64,000 nt of DNA, taken from positions 1-64,000 of the forward strand of contig BDTD01000004.1 of assembly GCA_002897635.1 (NCBI GenBank), in the 5' to 3' direction. Below the pieces are notes generated by a model. It saw only the letters and a program-made list of their open reading frames with translations. It was not told where the DNA came from and made no database searches. Shown here one piece after another: positions 9,107 to 17,094 of this stretch (positions are counted from its first letter, which is position 1; every line of letters begins with the position of its first letter). Position numbers and translations under genes: made by a program. The DNA is from a bacterium BMS3Abin11. GTDB lineage: Bacteria > Pseudomonadota > Gammaproteobacteria > BMS3Bbin11.

Positions 9107-9712
9107 ATGCTAACTGACCGACAACGGCAAACCCTTAATTTCATCCGCAGTTTTATTGATGAAAATGGCTACCCGCCTAAGCTGAAGGAAATTGGTGACC
9201 ACCTGGGAATAACCTCCCGTGGCACAGTGCACCGTTATATCCGGGCACTGGAGGATGAAAATCTAATTCAGGTGACTACTGGTCGCTCTCGTGGCATTGT
9301 GATGGTAGATAATGAAGCAACTACCCGTATTGACGAGGATTCGCTACCACTGGCTGGAACCATCGCAGCCGGCATGCCGATAGAAGCCATCGAAGACCAG
9401 GAAACCATCAACCTGAATGAATTTTTTGTGCGGCCCGGTCGCTTTGTGCTGCGTGTACAGGGCGATTCAATGATCGAAGATGGTATCTTTGATGGTGACA
9501 TGGTGATCATGGAAAGCTGTCAGACTGCTCGGGACAACGAAATCGTCGTGGCACTGATAGATAGGGAAGAAGCCACCCTGAAGCGTATTAAAAATAATCA
9601 GGATGGCAGTATTAGCCTGATACCGGCCAACCAGTCCATGCAGGTGTTTCGATACAGTGCAGATCGCGTTAGCATACAGGGCAGAATTGTCGGACAGTTC
9701 AGAGCGTATTAA
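9107..9712 (+). CDS. lexA: SOS repressor LexA
   Basis: Repressor that self-cleaves on contact with RecA filaments. The N-terminal winged helix spans residues 1-65 with GYPPKLKEIGDHLGITSRGT (positions 21-40) and recognition helix region SRGTVHRYIRAL, unlike the enteric SPNAAEEHLKAL. The cleavage site is Ala88-Gly89 in GTIAAGMP, the catalytic Ser is 121 in GDSMIEDG and Lys is 159 in EEATLKR. The 201-residue length is normal. It is divergent from pncC and followed after 75 bases by a rhodanese gene. Confidence 0.96.
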   Translation: MLTDRQRQTLNFIRSFIDENGYPPKLKEIGDHLGITSRGTVHRYIRALEDENLIQVTTGRSRGIVMVDNEATTRIDEDSLPLAGTIAAGMPIEAIEDQETINLNEFFVRPGRFVLRVQGDSMIEDGIFDGDMVIMESCQTARDNEIVVALIDREEATLKRIKNNQDGSISLIPANQSMQVFRYSADRVSIQGRIVGQFRAY

Positions 9713-9787
9713 TCGGAATAATTCCCCCCATCTATCACTTAGAGCTGATATATTCGATAGAAATATCTAGATAAAGAAGGTTACACT

Positions 9788-10216
9788 GTGAAAAGCAGCG
9801 AAGTTAAACCACTCAGCCCGAAAGAAACCGCCAGGATGCTGGATGATGACCCCCGAGCTCTGTTAATTGATGTTCGAAGCAGCATGGAATACCTGTTTGT
9901 CGGTCACCCGGAAGGGGCAGTGCATGTGTCCTGGATTGATGAACCGGACTGGAAGGTTAATGAAAACTTTACGACAGATATACGAAAGTTATTGCTCGGC
10001 GGCGTCATCCGCAGTGATGAACTGCATAGTGCACCAATAATACTGATCTGCCGCAGTGGCATACGCTCCCTTGAAGCCGGACGAAAATTAATCGAAGACG
10101 GTATGACCAACGTCTACCATGTCAAAAGTGGCTTCGAAGGAGATCTCGATGACAAACATAAACGCAGCAGCCTGAATGGCTGGCGGTTTGATGGCTTGCC
10201 GTGGGAGCAATGCTAG
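9788..10216 (+). CDS. Single-domain rhodanese-like protein
   Basis: Probable cytoplasmic sulfurtransferase of 142 residues. It starts ALLIDVRSSMEYLFVGHPEGA, the typical rhodanese beginning, and holds Cys88 in LICRSGIRSLEAG, the six-residue active loop of single-domain rhodaneses. It ends with NGWRFDGLPWEQ, found in a group of such proteins. The GTG start at 9788 is preceded by AGAAGG. It lies downstream of lexA, perhaps in the same transcript. Donor and acceptor are unknown; thiosulfate, persulfide or TusA-like partners are possible. Confidence 0.88.
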   Translation: MKSSEVKPLSPKETARMLDDDPRALLIDVRSSMEYLFVGHPEGAVHVSWIDEPDWKVNENFTTDIRKLLLGGVIRSDELHSAPIILICRSGIRSLEAGRKLIEDGMTNVYHVKSGFEGDLDDKHKRSSLNGWRFDGLPWEQC

Positions 10217-10311
10217 ACCGACAGATTCTAAACCTGCCAAACCTGTTCAGGCTCAGATATCCAGGGTTTACTTTGGTGAAAGGCAATGTTTTTTCTCAGT
10301 TCAGCGTGGTT

Positions 10312-10818
10312 TTACAGGTCACGGGGTCTTATCATCAGGCCTATGTTACCTTCTGATATTGGCAAGTCTACCCAATCCTCACATTCAAACAGTAACTGCA
10401 CGACACAACAGGTTGGCATAGGATCAATTGCCTGTTCAGCCAGGCTGTTGGCCAGATCTTCCATGCCGGGATTATGCCCAATCAGTGCCAGATGATGGAT
10501 GCTTGAAGGCTGGGCAGATATACATGAATAGAGGTGATCAGCACTGGCAGCGTAGAGATCATGGCGATACTCAATGATTTGTTCATCGATCTCTATGCCC
10601 TGTCTTAATAACGACAGGGTTTGTTGGGCACGCCTGGCATCACTACATAATATCCGATCAAAGCCCAAACCTGCTTCTGCCAGAGCAGCCCCTACTTTGG
10701 GTGCATCACCAATACCTCGTTTGTTCAATGGGCGTTCAAGATCTGTAAGGGAAGGATCGTTCCATGATGACTTGGCGTGTCGGATCAGCGTAAGCGTACG
10801 CTTTCTATTATTTGTCAT
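10312..10818 (-). CDS. sixA: Phosphohistidine phosphatase SixA-like
   Basis: Histidine phosphatase superfamily member of 168 residues. The catalytic motif LTLIRHAKSSW begins at residue 10 with Arg13-His14, and the second conserved His is in HLALIGHNPGMEDL. SixA removes phosphate from histidine phosphotransfer proteins such as ArcB or the nitrogen phosphotransferase system; which substrate applies here is unknown. ATG 10818 is chosen because it lies five bases past the tag stop; a longer frame to 10866 overlaps tag and adds an unconserved leader. Confidence 0.88.
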   Translation of the reverse strand: MTNNRKRTLTLIRHAKSSWNDPSLTDLERPLNKRGIGDAPKVGAALAEAGLGFDRILCSDARRAQQTLSLLRQGIEIDEQIIEYRHDLYAASADHLYSCISAQPSSIHHLALIGHNPGMEDLANSLAEQAIDPMPTCCVVQLLFECEDWVDLPISEGNIGLMIRPRDL

Positions 10819-10822
10819 GGCT

Positions 10823-11398
10823 TCAGCATAACCTGGAATGACGATAACAGTCGATAGTATGATCATTAATCATACCTGTTGCCTGCATAAAGGCGTAACA
10901 GATAGTGGTGCCAACAAAACGAAAACCTCGTTTTTTAAGGTCTTTACTCATAGCATCTGATTCAGCGGAATTTGCGGGGATCTCTGACATTGACTGCCAT
11001 CGATTATGTATCGCTTTGCCATCTGTGAACTGCCAGATGTAGGAGTCAAAGCTGCCGAACTCTGCCTGAACTTCAAGAAAAATACGGGCATTACTGACCG
11101 CTGATGAAACCTTAAGCCGGTTACGAATTATTCCGGGATCGAGCAGTAATTTCTCAATTTTTTTATCGGAGTATTTAGCTACCCGAACAGGGTCAAACTG
11201 ATCGAAAACCTTACGGTAGTGGACTCTTTTTTTCAGAACAGTTATCCAGCTCAGGCCTGCCTGCGCACCTTCGAGAATGAGAAACTCGAATAATTTCCTG
11301 TCCTCATGCAATGGTACACCCCATTCATCATCGTGGTAGGCCCTGTAGATTTCTGAGCCGGTGCACCATTCGCATCTTGTTCTTTCTTTCTTCATCAT
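10823..11398 (-). CDS. tag: DNA-3-methyladenine glycosylase I
   Basis: Removes 3-methyladenine from alkylated DNA in base-excision repair. The 191-residue protein starts RCEWCTGSEIYRAYHDDEWG, with the zinc ligands in CxxC region and YHDDEWG, and ends NDHTIDCYRH with the His and Cys zinc ligands. QAGLSWITVLKKR forms part of the base pocket. The start follows normal family length. It is upstream of sixA with a five-base gap, so the two are probably co-transcribed. Confidence 0.95.
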   Translation of the reverse strand: MMKKERTRCEWCTGSEIYRAYHDDEWGVPLHEDRKLFEFLILEGAQAGLSWITVLKKRVHYRKVFDQFDPVRVAKYSDKKIEKLLLDPGIIRNRLKVSSAVSNARIFLEVQAEFGSFDSYIWQFTDGKAIHNRWQSMSEIPANSAESDAMSKDLKKRGFRFVGTTICYAFMQATGMINDHTIDCYRHSRLC

Positions 11399-11451
11399 AA
11401 CTCACTACTTCACAATCTTATGGATAATACAGAAAATGAAGCCTTTGCCTT

Positions 11452-11672
11452 TGTAGGTGCGAATTTATTCGCACAGACCTTGTCCGAATGAATTCGAACC
11501 TACAATTATTTCTTTCCTCAGTGTTATATTGAACCTGTAGGTGCGAATTTATTCGCACAGCTTTTGCCCGAATGAATTCGAACCTACAATTATTTCTTTC
11601 CTCAGTGTTATATTGAACCTGTAGGTGCGAATTTATTCGCACAGCTTTTGCCCGAATGAATTCGAACCTACA
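11452..11672. repeat. Three tandem REP-like palindrome pairs, 84-bp period
   Basis: Each unit (11452-11504, 11536-11588, 11620-11672) is 53 bp: a palindrome starting TGTAGGTGCGAATTTATTCG, a short linker, and a second ending CGAATGAATTCGAACCTACA. Spacers of 31 bp are nearly identical, so the period is exactly 84 bp. The array lies between tag and the lipoprotein gene, which diverge. The same motif recurs at 44275-44429. An open frame across the array is an artefact of the repeat. Confidence 0.9.
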
Positions 11673-11731
11673 GTATTTCTAAACAGCAGGCTATAGGAAT
11701 TTTGCCGGTTAGCCTGTGCTAACATTCAATA

Positions 11732-12208
11732 ATGCTCAGAAAACCCATCTTAAAGTTGCTTGGTATTAGCCTTTTTCTTCTTTCTGCCTGCAGCCAGGAA
11801 ACAAACAACCCCGAAGAGCAGATACACAACCTGGTTTCGGCAATGGAAACTGCTGTCAAACAGCGATCACTGGAAAGCGTAAAAGAACTGGTTGACAGTG
11901 AATATAGCGATGAATGGAATGGTAGCAGGCGCGCAGCCCTGCGGGCTCTGATGCTCTATTTTCAGGGACATCAGTCCATCTATCTACTGACACGCATCAG
12001 CAGCATTAAACTCAATGATGAGGCAACCGCTGCCAGCGTTACTGTCTATGTCGGTATGGCCGGGGATCCGGTTGAAAAGTCGGAATCTCTGATTGACCTG
12101 AATGCGGATCTTTATCGTTTTGATATTAATCTGGTTTTAGATGGTAACGACTGGCTGGTGAGCAGTGCTAAATGGGAAAGAGCCAGACTGGAGAATTTTG
12201 GGTTTTAA
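11732..12208 (+). CDS. Predicted lipoprotein of unknown function
   Basis: A 158-residue protein with a lipoprotein signal: basic MLRKPILK, a hydrophobic stretch, and lipobox LSAC with Cys20. The mature part, about 138 residues, looks like a cystatin/NTF2-type fold by pattern (helix VSAMETAVKQRSLESVKELV, then strands IYLLTRISSIKLNDEATAASV and DLYRFDINLVLDGNDWLV), but no family is recognised with confidence. It should sit in the inner or outer membrane facing the periplasm. The gene is convergent with rlmB across a heptamer array. Confidence 0.75.
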   Translation: MLRKPILKLLGISLFLLSACSQETNNPEEQIHNLVSAMETAVKQRSLESVKELVDSEYSDEWNGSRRAALRALMLYFQGHQSIYLLTRISSIKLNDEATAASVTVYVGMAGDPVEKSESLIDLNADLYRFDINLVLDGNDWLVSSAKWERARLENFGF

Positions 12209-12245
12209 CTGTAGGAACGTCGCCCGGCGCGATAAATAAAGATTC

Positions 12246-12301
12246 CGTATTACGATTTAGGATTTAGGTTTTACGTAACACCTAAAACGTAATACCTAAA
12301 A
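12246..12301. repeat. Degenerate heptamer array 1
   Basis: Eight consecutive 7-mers in exact register (cgtatta, cgattta, ggattta, ggtttta, cgtaaca, cctaaaa, cgtaata, cctaaaa). The last four are roughly reverse complements of the first four, so the array can fold as a hairpin. It fills the gap between the convergent lipoprotein and rlmB genes and ends eight bases from the rlmB stop codon. Confidence 0.8.
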
Positions 12302-12309
12302 CAATGTTT

Positions 12310-13053
12310 CTACAAATGCCTTTGCCGTAAGGCCTCATAACAACAAACACCTGCGGCAACAGACACATTCAGACTGTTGACTGAACCTTTCATTGGAATA
12401 GTCAGCAGCTCATCACAATGTTCGGTTACCAACCGCCGCATGCCTTTACCTTCTGCGCCGAGCACCAGCGCAAAAGGAACCGTGAAATCTGCCTGGTAGA
12501 GATTGTTCTCAGCTTTGTCGCTGGTACCGAATATCCACAGACCGCAGTCTTCCCTCAGCTGCTGCAGGGTACGGGAAAGATTGGTTACCGTATAAACTGG
12601 TGTCGTTTCCATCGCACCACTGGCGGTCTTGTGGACAACGGGGGTCACAGGTGTGGAACGGTCTTTGGGAATAATGATGGCATCGCCGCCAGCACTGTTG
12701 AGTGTACGCACACATGCACCGAGATTGTGCGGATCCTGGACCCCATCCAGAACCAGCAACATAGCTGGATGGTCCAATGCCTTTACGTCCCAAAGTAATT
12801 CGGCTTCGGCTCGTGCCGGTAGCATTTCGCAACGTGCGATGATGCCCTGATGGTTTTGATTGTCAGCCAGTCGATCCAGTTTATCGCGTGATACTTCTTT
12901 TAGTGGTATTCTTAGTCCTTTTACCGACTGAAGAATCGGGTCCAGCCGTTTATTCCGGCGCTTCTCATTGACGTAGATCTGACGCACGCGGCCGGGATTC
13001 AAAGACAACACCGCCGCCACAGCATGGATACCCGTCAGTATTTCCTCTGCCAT
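12310..13053 (-). CDS. rlmB: 23S rRNA (guanosine-2'-O-)-methyltransferase RlmB
   Basis: SpoU-class knotted methyltransferase that modifies G2251 in the peptidyl-transferase P loop. The N-terminal L30e-like substrate domain is followed by motif 1 NLGACVRTLNSAGGDA, motif 2 LVLGAEGKGMRRL and motif 3 IPMKGSVNSLNVSVAAG, which form the trefoil knot and AdoMet site. Length 247 is usual. The start codon overlaps the rnr stop, so the genes are translationally coupled, a conserved pair in gammaproteobacteria. Confidence 0.96.
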   Translation of the reverse strand: MAEEILTGIHAVAAVLSLNPGRVRQIYVNEKRRNKRLDPILQSVKGLRIPLKEVSRDKLDRLADNQNHQGIIARCEMLPARAEAELLWDVKALDHPAMLLVLDGVQDPHNLGACVRTLNSAGGDAIIIPKDRSTPVTPVVHKTASGAMETTPVYTVTNLSRTLQQLREDCGLWIFGTSDKAENNLYQADFTVPFALVLGAEGKGMRRLVTEHCDELLTIPMKGSVNSLNVSVAAGVCCYEALRQRHL

Positions 13054-15416
13054 TAAGATGGTTTCCTGTTCTTCTTCCCACGCCTGGCCTGCTTAGTAGA
13101 ATTCTTTTTACCCCCCTTATTTCGGGAGAGCGTTTTCCCGCGTTTGCCTGTTCCGTGTTTATTTGTGCCTTTTGTCTTACTCTTCTTTGTTCTGGGTTTC
13201 CTTCTTCTATTATCCTTATTTTCAGAGCCGGCCTTTGCACCGCCATCTTTGCCGACAAGCTCAAGATCAATCCTGCCTTCATCGACATCAACACGGACTA
13301 CCATAACCTGTAGACGGTTGCCCAGTCGATAAGTCTTGCGTGTGCGTTCGCCGGTAAGGCGGCTCTTCGCCGCATCAAACTGAAAATAATCGTTGCCAAG
13401 TGCCGTAATATGAATCAGTCCGTCGATATAAATATCATCCAGTGTGACGAACAGGCCAAAACCCGTTACACCGCTGACGGTACCGGGGAACTCCTCACCC
13501 ACATGATCAACCATGTATTCGGCCTTCAGCCAGCGCATGACATCGCGCGTGGCATCATCTGCCCTGCGCTCTGTCATTGAGCAGTGCTCACCCAGTTCGA
13601 CCAGTTCAAGTTCAGTATAGGGTGAGGTTCTATTATACAGTATGGCTTTCAGCGTACGGTGAACCTGCAGGTCAGGATAACGGCGTATGGGCGAGGTGAA
13701 ATGGGTGTAATGCGTGAAACCCAGCGCGAAATGGCCATCACAATCGGGTGTATACCGCGCCTGACTAAGAGAACGCAATATCATCGGCTTGATGACCTCA
13801 GCATCCGCCCGCTGTGATATATCGGCCAATAATCGAGCATAGTCCTGTACGCCCGGTTCATCGCCCCCGCCGAGGCTTAAGCCAATCTCAAACAGGAACT
13901 TGCGTAGATTATCGCGTTTTTCTTCAGTTGGCCCTTCATGCACGCGATAAAGGCCGGGATAGTTGGCATCAGATATTGTTTTTGCGGCACAGACATTGGC
14001 GGCAAGCATAAACTCCTCGATCAGCCGATGTGCCTCATTTCGTATCTGCGGTACGATCGCCTCGATCTTGCGCTCATCATTAAAGATGATACGGGTCTCG
14101 GGCATATCAAGATCCATCGCACCCTGTCGTTGGCGCCATTGGTAACGTAGCTGATACAGGTCATAAAGATTTTGCAGGGCTTCGAATACTGAGGAATATT
14201 CCTGTATCAAATTCGGATCACCATCCACCAGAATAGATGCTACCTTTGTATAAGTCAGTCGCGCCTGAGAGCGCATCACCGCATTGTCAAATCGCCAGTC
14301 GGAGATTTCCCCATCGTGGTCAATCTCCATGATACATACCATGCACAGACGATCGACATCGGGGTTTAACGAACACAGACCATTGGACAGTTTCTCCGGT
14401 AACATAGGTATCACCTGTTCCGGGAAATACACGGAATTCCCCCGCTTAACGGCTTCCTTATCAAGCGGCTGACCCTTTTTGACATAGGAGGCAACATCCG
14501 CAATGGCGACAATTAACTGCCAGCCCGTATCTATCTTGCGGCTAAGTACGGCATCATCAAAATCACGTGCATCTTCACCATCTATGGTCACCAGCGGTTG
14601 GTCCCGGAGATCCAGACGCCCCTGAGTCTGCTCTTCCTGCACCTCAGATGGCAGGCTTTTTGCTTTATGGCTAACCTCATCAGGCCAGATGTAGGGTAGC
14701 TCATATTTTCGGGTAGCAATCTCAATCTCCATGCCGGGTGCCATGTGTTCACCCAGCACTTCGGAGATATGCCCGACCGGTCGACTATGCTTGTCAGGTT
14801 GCCGGTCAATTACAGCGACAACGATCTGCCCCTGTCTGGCGTCCGCAGACTTTTCCTGCGGAATCAGAATATCCTGTCCAATTCTTCTATCATCGGGGAT
14901 CACATAACCAATACCCGCATCCACATGGTAGTGGCCCAGTACCGTATGATTATTTCGCTGCAGCACCTCAACAATACTACCCTCCAGCTTGCCACGAGGT
15001 CCTTCCATGGATCGCACCATAACCTTATCGCCGTGCAGAACCTGGCGCATTTCTTTCGCACTGAGAAAAACATCTTCTCCGCCCGCTTCTGGAATAACAA
15101 AGCCATAACCATCAGGATGACCCTGGATCAGACCACAGGTCATTCCCATCTGCTGTGCCAGGCCATACATGTTCTTGCGATTCCGCAATAACTGGCCATC
15201 GCGTACCATCGCCTTGAGACGACGGCGTATCGCTACCTTGCTCTCCTCATCATCGATATTCAGTGCCCCGAGGATCTTCTTCAGCGACAATAGCTGACCG
15301 GCCTGCTTCAGCAGTAACAGAATCGCTTCACGACTGGGCACAGGGTTTTCATATTTTTCCGCTTCACGTTCTGCAAAGGGGTCTTCAGTATATTTTTTCG
15401 ATTTCGTCATTGACAT
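13053..15416 (-). CDS. rnr: Ribonuclease R
   Basis: Processive 3'-5' exoribonuclease that degrades structured RNA. Domains in order: N-terminal helix-turn-helix-like region, two cold-shock domains, the RNB catalytic domain with TIDGEDARDFDDAVLSRK supplying the metal-binding aspartates, an S1 domain (FPGTVSGVTGFGLFVTLDDI) and a Lys-rich tail of about 60 residues. ATG 15416 or 15410 is preferred to the upstream TTG at 15428. The gene is divergent from tRNA-Leu(CAG), and rlmB follows directly. Confidence 0.96.
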   Translation of the reverse strand: MSMTKSKKYTEDPFAEREAEKYENPVPSREAILLLLKQAGQLLSLKKILGALNIDDEESKVAIRRRLKAMVRDGQLLRNRKNMYGLAQQMGMTCGLIQGHPDGYGFVIPEAGGEDVFLSAKEMRQVLHGDKVMVRSMEGPRGKLEGSIVEVLQRNNHTVLGHYHVDAGIGYVIPDDRRIGQDILIPQEKSADARQGQIVVAVIDRQPDKHSRPVGHISEVLGEHMAPGMEIEIATRKYELPYIWPDEVSHKAKSLPSEVQEEQTQGRLDLRDQPLVTIDGEDARDFDDAVLSRKIDTGWQLIVAIADVASYVKKGQPLDKEAVKRGNSVYFPEQVIPMLPEKLSNGLCSLNPDVDRLCMVCIMEIDHDGEISDWRFDNAVMRSQARLTYTKVASILVDGDPNLIQEYSSVFEALQNLYDLYQLRYQWRQRQGAMDLDMPETRIIFNDERKIEAIVPQIRNEAHRLIEEFMLAANVCAAKTISDANYPGLYRVHEGPTEEKRDNLRKFLFEIGLSLGGGDEPGVQDYARLLADISQRADAEVIKPMILRSLSQARYTPDCDGHFALGFTHYTHFTSPIRRYPDLQVHRTLKAILYNRTSPYTELELVELGEHCSMTERRADDATRDVMRWLKAEYMVDHVGEEFPGTVSGVTGFGLFVTLDDIYIDGLIHITALGNDYFQFDAAKSRLTGERTRKTYRLGNRLQVMVVRVDVDEGRIDLELVGKDGGAKAGSENKDNRRRKPRTKKSKTKGTNKHGTGKRGKTLSRNKGGKKNSTKQARRGKKNRKPS

Positions 15417-15438
15417 CAACTCATTCAATCGTCAGAAT
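15410..15438 (+). promoter_or_regulatory. Candidate promoter of tRNA-Leu
   Basis: TTGACA at 15410-15415 and CAGAAT at 15433-15438 are spaced by 17 bases and lie about 27 bases before the tRNA. They overlap the rnr start region on the other strand. The -35 is perfect, the -10 weak. Confidence 0.4.
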
Positions 15439-15464
15439 TCACGCGCTTAATAGATAGCATCCAT

Positions 15465-15551
15465 GCCGAGGTGGCGGAATTGGTAGACGCGCTAGCTTCA
15501 GGTGCTAGTTGGGGCAACCCAGTGAAGGTTCAAGTCCTTTCCTCGGTACCA
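15465..15551 (+). tRNA. tRNA-Leu(CAG)
   Basis: An 87-nt class II tRNA with CCA encoded. GCCGAGG pairs with CCUCGGU (a G-U first pair). The D-arm GGUGGCGGAAUUGGUAGACG is typical of Leu, and anticodon stem CUAGC/GCUAG holds loop UUCAGGU with anticodon CAG. The T-arm contains GGUUCAAGUCC. Its last 22 bases recur at 30165-30187, marking an island insertion. The G-U pair at the acceptor end could reflect replacement of the 3' end by integration. Confidence 0.95.
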
Positions 15552-15552
15552 T
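15530..15552 (+). repeat. Attachment-site repeat, left copy (tRNA-Leu 3' end)
   Basis: A 23-base stretch starting TCAAGTCCTTTCCTCGG and ending ACCAT covers the T-arm, acceptor strand and CCA of tRNA-Leu. The copy at 30165-30187 is identical at 22 of 23 positions. This is the expected att structure for an element inserted at a tRNA 3' end. Confidence 0.8.
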
Positions 15553-15970
15553 TTTTTCAAACTATCACAGACCACAATAAATCCTATCACGTATTATTTT
15601 AAAGAACTTTTTGACACAGTCTTTATTTCCCACTTTGTCTATCATGGTCTCTGATAACTCCCTTCTTTGGAACACCAGTGGAACGTGAGTAAAATGCAGA
15701 TTCATCTTGTTTTTCTGTTTCTGAATCATTTTTCCATCAGCATTTATATCACGGATAGGACCTGCTAGTTGAATTCTGGTTCTCTATAAAAAACATTCAC
15801 TTTCCAACTTCCAGCAGTGAATTATGCCACACCATACCTCGCGGTATTCAACTTTCGATTCTCAACAAAGGCCTTAATTAAAATCTACAGATAATCGGGG
15901 ACAGATCATAAATAATCGAAATAACCGTGAAAATAATCGTGGCCTGTCCTCTATACGCTGTCAGACGCCT
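15553..15970. other. Left end of the tRNA-Leu island, no clear gene
   Basis: About 420 bases without a recognised gene. A minus-strand open frame of roughly 68 codons (approximately 15575-15780) containing MNLHFTHVPLVFQRRELSET has no clear ribosome site and no family I recognise. Bases 15891-15955 contain a decayed palindrome of the type AATCGGGGACAGA ... GGCCTGTCC, related to the GGGGTCAGA elements at 20407 and 24483. Confidence 0.45.
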
Positions 15971-16798
15971 TTAGGCCATCAACTTCTTGCCATGTACTTG
16001 CAGCTTCCGCAAATATTCGAGCAATAGCTCATCCGACTGATCGGATGCAACTATCGTTGAATAAGGCAATATCGCACCGCTCCAGCCTTCAGTATGCCAG
16101 TAAGCACCTTCCGGCAGCGCCAGATCCGTCCATTTGTCTGGCATTGGGTAAGCAGTGATGTAGAAGTAGGCATCGGAGATTGAATCATCGCCAGTGACAA
16201 AACCGAAATTCATCTGTTCGTCTGCGCTCTCCTCATCTGCAGGGTCGATGCCCGGCACCAGACGACCGGAGAACCAGTTCATGGATACATCCATGTGATG
16301 AGGGAATATCTGCACGGGACCGGTTTCCTCGCGCAACCCGCCCTTGAATGTCTTGAAAGCAGCATCCACCCAACTGATAACCTGACGAAAACGGCCGATC
16401 GCCGTGGCGTCGTAAGGCAGGATATCTTCAGCGTCGAAACTGGCCAGTAGATCCGGCTCCAGCTCTATGCCTATCGCCGTGAACATTGCACTTATTTGAC
16501 GGCACAATCCAGCCGTGCTTTGCCCGACTAACGGTATGGCGATGCTCCTGCCATCGCTGCTATCAATCACCAACTGGTGGGTTGACAGATCCAGGGTGAG
16601 CTCCAGGCTCTGCCCTGCAACAGGAAACGGTGTCGTGGTGAGTCCGCGGGCAGAGATACTGAGAGTAATGTGCCACCAATGCTTGAGCCTGGGCATATAC
16701 CGCCTGCGTATCTTGCCGATGATTCTTGCATACTGATGGAGCGTATCCCGAGTCGGATTCCAGTCAGTGAGACTCAGCGTGGGTAGCTGTTGCGGCAT
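15971..16798 (-). CDS. DUF5996 family protein
   Basis: A 275-residue soluble protein. The opening LPTLSLTDWNPTRDTLHQYARIIGKIR and later KHWWHITLSISARGLTT plus FPHHMDVSMNWFSG are the recurring blocks of the DUF5996 family, whose function is unknown. His and Trp residues in these blocks are conserved in members I know. ATG 16798 follows GGAG. No signal peptide or membrane segment is seen. First gene of the tRNA-Leu island, transcribed towards the tRNA. Assignment rests on motif memory. Confidence 0.75.
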   Translation of the reverse strand: MPQQLPTLSLTDWNPTRDTLHQYARIIGKIRRRYMPRLKHWWHITLSISARGLTTTPFPVAGQSLELTLDLSTHQLVIDSSDGRSIAIPLVGQSTAGLCRQISAMFTAIGIELEPDLLASFDAEDILPYDATAIGRFRQVISWVDAAFKTFKGGLREETGPVQIFPHHMDVSMNWFSGRLVPGIDPADEESADEQMNFGFVTGDDSISDAYFYITAYPMPDKWTDLALPEGAYWHTEGWSGAILPYSTIVASDQSDELLLEYLRKLQVHGKKLMA

Positions 16799-17094
16799 GG
16801 GTTTACTCCTTTTTTATTATCAAACATTAATGTTACCCGGGTCCTTACCTTTTATCGACCACGCATAATTACTAATCCGAGCCATAATTAGGCGACACTC
16901 AAAGGACCCAAAATAATTCAGATCAAGACGCGGCTCGCAGGCAATGGCTGCCCCTTGTCAAGAGTCGCAACGCAGAGCTGGATCATTTTAGGGCCCTCCC
17001 TTTGGGCTTAGCTGTGCTTCACCCAAGGACATCGTTATTGAAACTTACTGTAGAATGATTACAGCGGCGTTCCGGTACCTCTGGCATGTACCGG
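16799..17094. other. Spacer with a MITE-like remnant
   Basis: No gene. Bases about 16920-17030 contain GTCGCAACGCAGAGCTGGATC and related imperfect palindromes (quoted core CGCAACGCAGAG) shared with the interior of the inverted-repeat element at 31607-31865. It is probably a decayed relative lacking intact ends. Confidence 0.35.

Noticed and set aside
11418-11642. Open frame on the minus strand with repeated peptide blocks
   Set aside because: It is the translation of the 84-bp REP array; the period is a multiple of three, which keeps the frame open by chance.
12509-12832. Long shadow frames opposite or within rlmB, rnr, gltS-like and other genes
   Set aside because: They lie in alternative frames of well-supported genes and show no family features or ribosome sites.
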